Origin: Occallatibacter sp.
Lineage (GTDB): Bacteria > Acidobacteriota > Terriglobia > Terriglobales > Acidobacteriaceae
Direction: 5' to 3'
Assembly: GCA_031296305.1 (NCBI GenBank)
Contig: JARLFZ010000015.1
Location: 1 to 55,075 of the forward strand
Length of the DNA stretch: 55,075 bases
Shown here piece by piece: positions 50,550 to 55,075 of this stretch. The translations under genes and the position numbers were made by a program. Positions within the stretch are counted from its first letter, which is position 1. Every line of letters begins with the position of its first letter. Under the pieces are notes generated by a model. It was not told the DNA's origin. It saw only the letters and a list, made by a program, of their open reading frames with translations, and did not search any database.

Positions 50550-51389
50550 CTAGCTCGGCTGTCGCGGGCGGAAGTAGCAGGTGCCGCCGGAGAGGATGGG
50601 GGTCCACAGAGAGAGGTCGGCGGGCTGCTCGCTGGAGCCGAGGAAGAGGATGCCGTCGGGAGCAAGCACGCGGTGAATGCCGGCGAGGAGGGTGCGGCGC
50701 GTGGGCTGGTCGAAGTAGAGCATGACGTTGCGCAGAAAGATCACGTCGAAGGAATCGGTGGCGCGGTTGAATGGCAGCGAAGTGCCGCAGAGATTGGCCT
50801 GGCGGAAATTGCAGAGCTTGCGGACCTCGGGCTTGACGGTCCAGTCTTCGCCGACGTGGTCAAAATAGCGGACGACGAAGCGCGCGGGCAATCCGCGGTT
50901 GATCTCGATACGATGATAGCGGCCAGCCTGGGCGCGCTGGACGACTTCACTACAGATGTCGGTGCCTTCGATGACGAACTTCCACCCCACCAGCATGGGG
51001 AAGTGCTCGAGCAGCATCATGGCCACGCTGTAGGCCTCCTGACCGGTGGCGCAGGCGGCGCTCCAAAAGCGGAGGGTGCGGTGGAAGCGGCGCGCTTCGA
51101 TGATTTTGGGAAGCAACTCCTGGCGCAGGAGGTCGAAGGGGCGGAGATCGCGGAAGAAGCTGGTCTCATTGATGGTCATGGCCTCGGCGACGTCGCGCTC
51201 CAGCGCGGAATTTTTCTGGGCGCGCAGCTTGTGCACCAGTTCGTCGAGGCGCGTCATGCCCTGGTTGCGCAAGACTTTGGTAAGGCGCGTGTCGAAGAGG
51301 TAGTCCCGCGAGGCGTCGAGGACATTTTGAGACACGTCGAAAACCAATTGGCGGAGGTAGCTGTACTCGGGGCCTGCGATTTGTTCCAT
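50550..51389 (-). CDS. cheR: Chemotaxis methyltransferase CheR
   Basis: 279 residues from ATG 51389, two bases after the cheB stop. It methylates glutamates of chemoreceptors with S-adenosylmethionine. The N-terminal helical domain 'MTRLDELVHKLRAQ' contains the receptor-contacting basic helix. The SAM-binding domain has 'RFWSAACATGQEAYSVAM', 'GTDICSEVVQRAQAGRY' and 'DVIFLRNVMLYFD'. A longer open frame to 51707 is out-of-frame antisense noise over cheB. Last gene of the visible che operon. Confidence 0.95.
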   Translation of the reverse strand: MEQIAGPEYSYLRQLVFDVSQNVLDASRDYLFDTRLTKVLRNQGMTRLDELVHKLRAQKNSALERDVAEAMTINETSFFRDLRPFDLLRQELLPKIIEARRFHRTLRFWSAACATGQEAYSVAMMLLEHFPMLVGWKFVIEGTDICSEVVQRAQAGRYHRIEINRGLPARFVVRYFDHVGEDWTVKPEVRKLCNFRQANLCGTSLPFNRATDSFDVIFLRNVMLYFDQPTRRTLLAGIHRVLAPDGILFLGSSEQPADLSLWTPILSGGTCYFRPRQPS

Positions 51390-51391
51390 GG

Positions 51392-52522
51392 CTAAACCCC
51401 CATCCGGACGAGGCTGCGGACTTGGTTGGGCAACGCGACGGCGCGGCCGGCGACGCGCAGAATCTCGGGAGCGATAGCGGCGAGAGGGAGCACCTTGTAT
51501 GCCAGGCCGGCCTGGGCCACAGCTCCGGGCATGCCCCACACGGTGCTGGTGGCCTGATCCTGGGCCAGAACCGATCCGCCCTGTTCGCGAATGATGCGCG
51601 AGCCGGCAAGACCGTCGTAACCCATCCCCGTAAGCACCACGGCGAGCACACCAGAGCCATAGGCACGCGCCGTGGAGCGGAAGAGCACGTCTACGGCGGG
51701 GCGGCAATGGTTCTCCGGCGGGTCCTGCGTGAGGTGAATGGTGGCGGGTGCGCCGGGTCGCGCCGCGGGCAGCGCTTCCATGTGCCAGTTGCCGCGCGCA
51801 ATATAAATGCAGCCGGCAGTTGCCGGCATGCCTTCCGCGGCTTCCGAGACCCGCAAAGAGCAGCGGCGGCCGAGGCGTTCCGCGAGCAACTGGGTAAAGA
51901 CTTCAGGCATGTGCTGCACGATGAAAACCGGAAGCGGAAAGCCGGGCGGCAGCTCCGGCAGGAGCACGTCGAGCGCCGCCGGGCCGCCGGTGGAGACGCC
52001 GATCGCGAGCGCCAACGGCTTGGCGGACATTTGCGGCGCCGACGGCGCCGGTGGCATGGGCAGCATAGCACGCGGCGCCGCAGCAGCAACCGGACGCGCT
52101 TGCAGGTGGCAGGTAAGCGCGTGAATCTTGGGAATGAGCTCCTGCGCCAGCGTCCGAATGGCGGATTCGCGTCCCTCCTGGCCGCTGGGCTTGGCAACGT
52201 AATCGCTGGCCCCGCTGGCCAGCGCTTCAATGGTTACTCTGGCGCCGCGCTGGGTGAGGGAACTGCACATGATTACCGGCATGGTGTGATTGCGCGCGCG
52301 CAATTCGCGCAACGTCACCAAGCCGTCCATCACCGGCATCTCGACATCGAGCAGAATCAGGTCGGGACGCTGTAGCCGCAGGGCCTCCAGGGCCGAAGCG
52401 CCATCGGCCGCGGTGCCGGCCACTTCCAGGCCGGGATCGGAGAGGAGGACAGAGCGCAGCAGGCTCCGCATCACGGCGGAATCATCCACGATGAGCACCC
52501 GAATGCGACCGGCGGCCGTCAT
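51392..52522 (-). CDS. cheB: Chemotaxis protein-glutamate methylesterase CheB
   Basis: 376 residues. The receiver has phosphoacceptor Asp59 ('LILLDVEMPVMDG'). A Pro/Ala linker follows, then the methylesterase domain with catalytic Ser177 ('GVSTGGPAAL'), His204 ('IVQHMPEVFT') and Asp303 ('LTGMGYDGL'). It removes receptor methyl groups and deamidates glutamines when phosphorylated by CheA. It lies directly upstream of cheR, so the adaptation pair is complete. Confidence 0.96.
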   Translation of the reverse strand: MTAAGRIRVLIVDDSAVMRSLLRSVLLSDPGLEVAGTAADGASALEALRLQRPDLILLDVEMPVMDGLVTLRELRARNHTMPVIMCSSLTQRGARVTIEALASGASDYVAKPSGQEGRESAIRTLAQELIPKIHALTCHLQARPVAAAAPRAMLPMPPAPSAPQMSAKPLALAIGVSTGGPAALDVLLPELPPGFPLPVFIVQHMPEVFTQLLAERLGRRCSLRVSEAAEGMPATAGCIYIARGNWHMEALPAARPGAPATIHLTQDPPENHCRPAVDVLFRSTARAYGSGVLAVVLTGMGYDGLAGSRIIREQGGSVLAQDQATSTVWGMPGAVAQAGLAYKVLPLAAIAPEILRVAGRAVALPNQVRSLVRMGV

Positions 52523-52529
52523 AGTTCGG

Positions 52530-52583
52530 GCCTCGTCGTGCGTTCAAGCCTCGTCATGCGTTCATGCCTCGTCTTCATTCAGG
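52530..52583. repeat. 18-bp tandem repeat between cheY and cheB
   Basis: Units GCCTCGTCGTGCGTTCAA (52530), GCCTCGTCATGCGTTCAT (52548) and a diverged third GCCTCGTCTTCATTCAGG (52566) run from the cheB start region into the last codons of cheY. Confidence 0.65.
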
Positions 52584-52947
52584 CGTCCACCAGGCCAAGC
52601 ATGGCCAGTTTTTCGTCCAGGGCCTGGTCATCGAAGGGCTTCATCAGGTACTCGTCGGCTCCGGCTTCGAGGGCGCGCACGATGTAGTCGTTCTCGGCCT
52701 CGGTGGTCACCATCATCACCTTTACGTCGCTGAACCCGTCGGCGCGCAACTGGCAAAGCATCTCCAGGCCGTTCATCACCGGCATGTTCCAATCCACCAG
52801 TGCCAGATCGAAGGTCAAGTCACCGTGCAGCAGCTCTATCGCAGCGCGGCCGTCGCCGGCCTCGTCGCACGCGTACCCGCGTTGCTCGAGCATGCCGCGC
52901 AAATAGCCCCTTACAAATCGCGAGTCGTCGACGATCAATGCGCGCAT
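52579..52947 (-). CDS. cheY: CheY-type single-domain response regulator
   Basis: 122 residues, a receiver domain alone. The acidic pair is in 'LIVDDSRFVRGYLRGML', phosphoacceptor Asp52 in 'LALVDWNMPVMNG', Thr in 'MMVTTEAENDY' and Lys in 'YLMKPFDDQAL'. Within a che operon it is the expected target of CheA phosphotransfer. Whether it acts on a flagellar motor or a pilus motor cannot be told. Its 3' end is built partly from a tandem repeat. Confidence 0.93.
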   Translation of the reverse strand: MRALIVDDSRFVRGYLRGMLEQRGYACDEAGDGRAAIELLHGDLTFDLALVDWNMPVMNGLEMLCQLRADGFSDVKVMMVTTEAENDYIVRALEAGADEYLMKPFDDQALDEKLAMLGLVDA

Positions 52948-52982
52948 GATGTTCCTCCTGGCACAGATGCCTGCGGCAGGCC

Positions 52983-53495
52983 CTAGGCCGCCTGAGCCGC
53001 GGTCGGACCCGCGCGGTCAGGGCGCGCGGTGTCAAGTCGCGCGGGGTCGAGCCGCTCGGGATCGAGCATGACGAGCAGGCTGTCTTTGAGCTTGTATGCG
53101 CCGGCCAACAATGCGCGGCGACGCTCTTCGAGAATCGAGGGATTGGGCTCGAAGTCGACTCCGGAGACAGTGAGCACCTCACCAACGGAGTCCACTTGCA
53201 GCCCGAAGCATCCTGCCGCGCTCTCCAGCACCAGGACGTCCTGCGCGCCGTCGAGGGGTGGAAGATCGAGCAGATAGCGCAGGCTCACGGTGGTGAGCAC
53301 GTCGCCGCGATAGTGAATGAGGCCGCCCACGAAACCCGGCGCCAGAGGAATGGGCTGCGGGCGGGCCGAGCCCACAATCTCAAGAATGTGCTGGATGGGA
53401 ATGCCAAACAGCGTGGTACCGACGCACACCGAACACACTTCCACCAGCGCTTCATTCTTCTGCTTGCGATGCATTGCGCCTATCTCCGTGCTCAT
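52983..53495 (-). CDS. cheW: Chemotaxis coupling protein CheW
   Basis: 170 residues from ATG 53495, overlapping the cheA stop by 4 bases. The CheW fold is clear: 'VCSVCVGTTLFGIPIQHILE', 'PQPIPLAPGFVGGLIHYRGD', 'VLTTVSLRYLL' and 'GLQVDSVGEVLTVS'. It links chemoreceptors to CheA. The C-terminal tail is unusually rich in repeated Asp-Pro-Ala-Arg units ('LDPERLDPARLDTARPDRAG') after the domain, which is not typical of CheW. Confidence 0.93.
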   Translation of the reverse strand: MSTEIGAMHRKQKNEALVEVCSVCVGTTLFGIPIQHILEIVGSARPQPIPLAPGFVGGLIHYRGDVLTTVSLRYLLDLPPLDGAQDVLVLESAAGCFGLQVDSVGEVLTVSGVDFEPNPSILEERRRALLAGAYKLKDSLLVMLDPERLDPARLDTARPDRAGPTAAQAA

Positions 53496-55075
53496 CCCAA
53501 AACCTCCGCTGTCTGTTGCCATTCCTGCGGCGCGCCTTCGTGGGCAGGCAACGGCGGCACGCCACCCAGATCGACGACGCTGGTCACGCGATCCTTCAGC
53601 AGCGTGACGCCTTCGGTGCGCGATCCTGTGCCGGCCTCAAAGAGATTGCCGCCGGAAGTGACATCGAGCACGTGCGAAACCGCGATGCCCACGTGGCGAT
53701 TGCCGTCGCGGCAAACCACCACCACAATCTGGGTCTCGGGATCTCCCTGGGCGGCGGCCAGTATGCCACCCGAGTCCTCGACCGGGAGCAGTTGGCCGTC
53801 GAAGTTGAGCACCGGCCGGTAGCCGATGTATTCGATGCGCGAAAGCGGAACCTGCTCGATGCGCAGCACGTCGGCCAGCGGCACCGCGGCCTGACGCCCT
53901 GTTACTTCCACCACCAGAAAGCGCATGCGCGCGGCTTCGCTCTCGCTGTCTTCCTCCACGGCCTGCGCGGATTCCTCGTCGCTACTCATGGTGACGCCGG
54001 CCTTGATGGCGATCGATCCGGGATCGAGAATGAGGGCGAGATCGGCATTGCCGAGAACCGTGGCGCCGGAAAAAATGCCGATGTCCTTAAGCACTGCGTT
54101 CAACGGCTTCACGACGATCTCTTCGGGGTCGGCAAGCGAATCGACGATCAGGCCGAAGCGGCGGCCATCGGCGTCGAGCACGGCGATGAAGTTGTCACGA
54201 TCGCTGAGGAGCGTGCATTCGCGGCCCGGCATCAGCAGCCGGTCCAGAAAGACCAGGGGAAGCAGATGTCCCCGCAACCGGTAGAGCGGCGCGCCCTGTA
54301 TCCATTCGATGGCTGTCGAGGCCCGCTCGGGCGGAATGTGCACCAGCTCAGAGAGCGCGCCCTGCGGCAGGGCGAAGCTCTGGCTTATGCTGCGCACGAT
54401 GAGCGCGGGAATAATGGCCAGCGTGAGCGGAATGCGCATGCGCAAGGTGGCGCCCTTGCCCAGGCGCGAATCGATCTCCACCTTGCCGCCGATTTTTTCC
54501 ACGTTAGTGCGGACCACGTCCATGCCCACCCCGCGCCCGCTCACGTTGGTGACCGCGGCGGCGGTAGAGAAGCCAGGCAGGAAGACAAGCTGCATCAGAT
54601 CGCGCTCGCCGAGTTGCGCGGCGCGCTCCGCGGACAGCAACCCGCGCTCGATGGCCTTGGTGCGAATCTTTTCGACGGCCAGGCCGGCGCCATCGTCGGA
54701 GACTTCGATAACCACGTGGCTGCCCTCCTGGGCGGCACGCAGGGTGAGTGTGCCCTCGGGATCCTTACCCGCGGCTTCGCGCACGGCGGGCGGCTCAATG
54801 CCGTGATCGAGCGCATTGCGAACGGCGTGCGTAAGCGGATCCTTGATGGCCTCGAGCAGGCTCTTGTCGAGTTCCGTCTCCTGGCCCTCCATCTGGAGGC
54901 GCGCGCGGCGGCCCAGCGCATGGGTCAGATCGCGGACCAGGCGGGGCATCTTGGAGAAGACGTTGGAGACGGGCTGCATGCGCGCCTTCATCACCGATTC
55001 GCGGAGATCGGCAGTCACCATGTCGAGGCGGCGCGAAAGCAGCGTCATGTTGGGATCGGCGGCCGTGGCCTGCAG
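53492..55075 (-). CDS. cheA: Chemotaxis histidine kinase CheA, C-terminal part, with two CheW-like domains
   Basis: The frame is open at the window edge, so the Hpt and the start are missing; about 527 residues are visible. They contain the end of the dimerisation domain ('MKARMQPVSNVFSKMPRLVR'), the ATPase ('DPLTHAVRNALDHGIE', 'VSDDGAGL', 'LPGFSTAAAVTNVSGRGVGM') and a regulatory CheW-like domain ('ALIVRSISQSFALPQGALSE'). A second CheW-like domain then follows ('RFLVVEVTGRQAAVPLADVL' to 'HVGIAVSHVLDVTSGG'). Most CheA proteins have one such domain. The acidic linker 'DEESAQAVEEDSESE' joins the two. First visible gene of the operon cheA-W-Y-B-R. Confidence 0.95.
   Translation of the reverse strand: MQATAADPNMTLLSRRLDMVTADLRESVMKARMQPVSNVFSKMPRLVRDLTHALGRRARLQMEGQETELDKSLLEAIKDPLTHAVRNALDHGIEPPAVREAAGKDPEGTLTLRAAQEGSHVVIEVSDDGAGLAVEKIRTKAIERGLLSAERAAQLGERDLMQLVFLPGFSTAAAVTNVSGRGVGMDVVRTNVEKIGGKVEIDSRLGKGATLRMRIPLTLAIIPALIVRSISQSFALPQGALSELVHIPPERASTAIEWIQGAPLYRLRGHLLPLVFLDRLLMPGRECTLLSDRDNFIAVLDADGRRFGLIVDSLADPEEIVVKPLNAVLKDIGIFSGATVLGNADLALILDPGSIAIKAGVTMSSDEESAQAVEEDSESEAARMRFLVVEVTGRQAAVPLADVLRIEQVPLSRIEYIGYRPVLNFDGQLLPVEDSGGILAAAQGDPETQIVVVVCRDGNRHVGIAVSHVLDVTSGGNLFEAGTGSRTEGVTLLKDRVTSVVDLGGVPPLPAHEGAPQEWQQTAEVLG

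Overview
The window is high-GC bacterial chromosome, most likely from an acidobacterium (Acidobacteriota, Terriglobia-like). This is an inference from gene style, from exported glycoside hydrolases and Tat-exported enzymes, and above all from several families of short intergenic hairpin repeats, including the 'TCATCCTGAGCGA...GTCGAAGGA' and 'CTCAGGGGCT...GAGTAAACTCGTG' types. No rRNA, tRNA, CRISPR array or complete insertion sequence was found. Genes are tightly packed, with many 1 to 8 base overlaps inside operons.

Layout. 1-3.3 kb: 3' end of a TonB-dependent receptor, then an APH-type small-molecule kinase overlapping a PnuC-type vitamin transporter, which reads as a possible uptake-and-trap unit. 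2.3-4.6 kb: a D-2-hydroxyacid dehydrogenase divergent from a FUSC-type exporter. 4.8-11.4 kb: a histidine biosynthesis operon on the minus strand in the order I-G-D-C-B-H-F-A. It is preceded by a His-rich leader peptide and a transcription attenuator. hisE and hisN are not in the window. 11.5-14.95 kb: a ComEA-like HhH protein, an AIM24-family protein, an AI-2E-family permease and a Tat-exported aldo/keto reductase. 15-17.6 kb: glnD, whose partners glnB (P-II) and amtB lie at 27-29 kb, so the nitrogen-sensing genes are split by about 10 kb.

17.9-20.3 kb: a three-gene membrane redox module (TauE/UreH-like protein, NapH-like polyferredoxin, small anchored protein with a DxDGDG loop). 20.3-21.7 kb: a GH28 pectinase. 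21.8-27 kb: a signalling cluster made of a response regulator with a degenerate GGDEF domain, a divergent MHYT-PAS3 histidine kinase and an HDOD response regulator. 29.3-32.2 kb: an orphan nuoB and an exported Asp-box propeller protein.

32.3-36.7 kb is accessory DNA: a 33-bp periodic repeat cluster, a frameshifted brnT with brnA, a low-GC unknown gene between inverted hairpin repeats, and several interspersed repeats. 36.7-40.5 kb: a YncE-like lipoprotein, DAHP synthase and a CcmC-like cytochrome biogenesis gene. 40.6-41.3 kb: a Phd/PIN toxin-antitoxin pair. 41.6-46.2 kb: a fused AMP ligase-ACP-acyltransferase, an orphan HigA-like antitoxin, an HD-GYP protein and a degenerate duplicate of the acyltransferase tail. 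46.2-50.4 kb: a membrane protein, PPK2 and a Tat-exported GH2. 50.5-55.1 kb: a chemotaxis operon cheA(partial)-cheW-cheY-cheB-cheR on the minus strand, with no receptor or flagellar gene in view.

The strongest regulatory find is the histidine attenuator at 11.26-11.44 kb. The best candidates for undescribed biology are the 17.9-20.3 kb redox module, the receptor-kinase-PnuC unit, and the three-domain lipid enzyme whose linker is built from an intergenic-type repeat.
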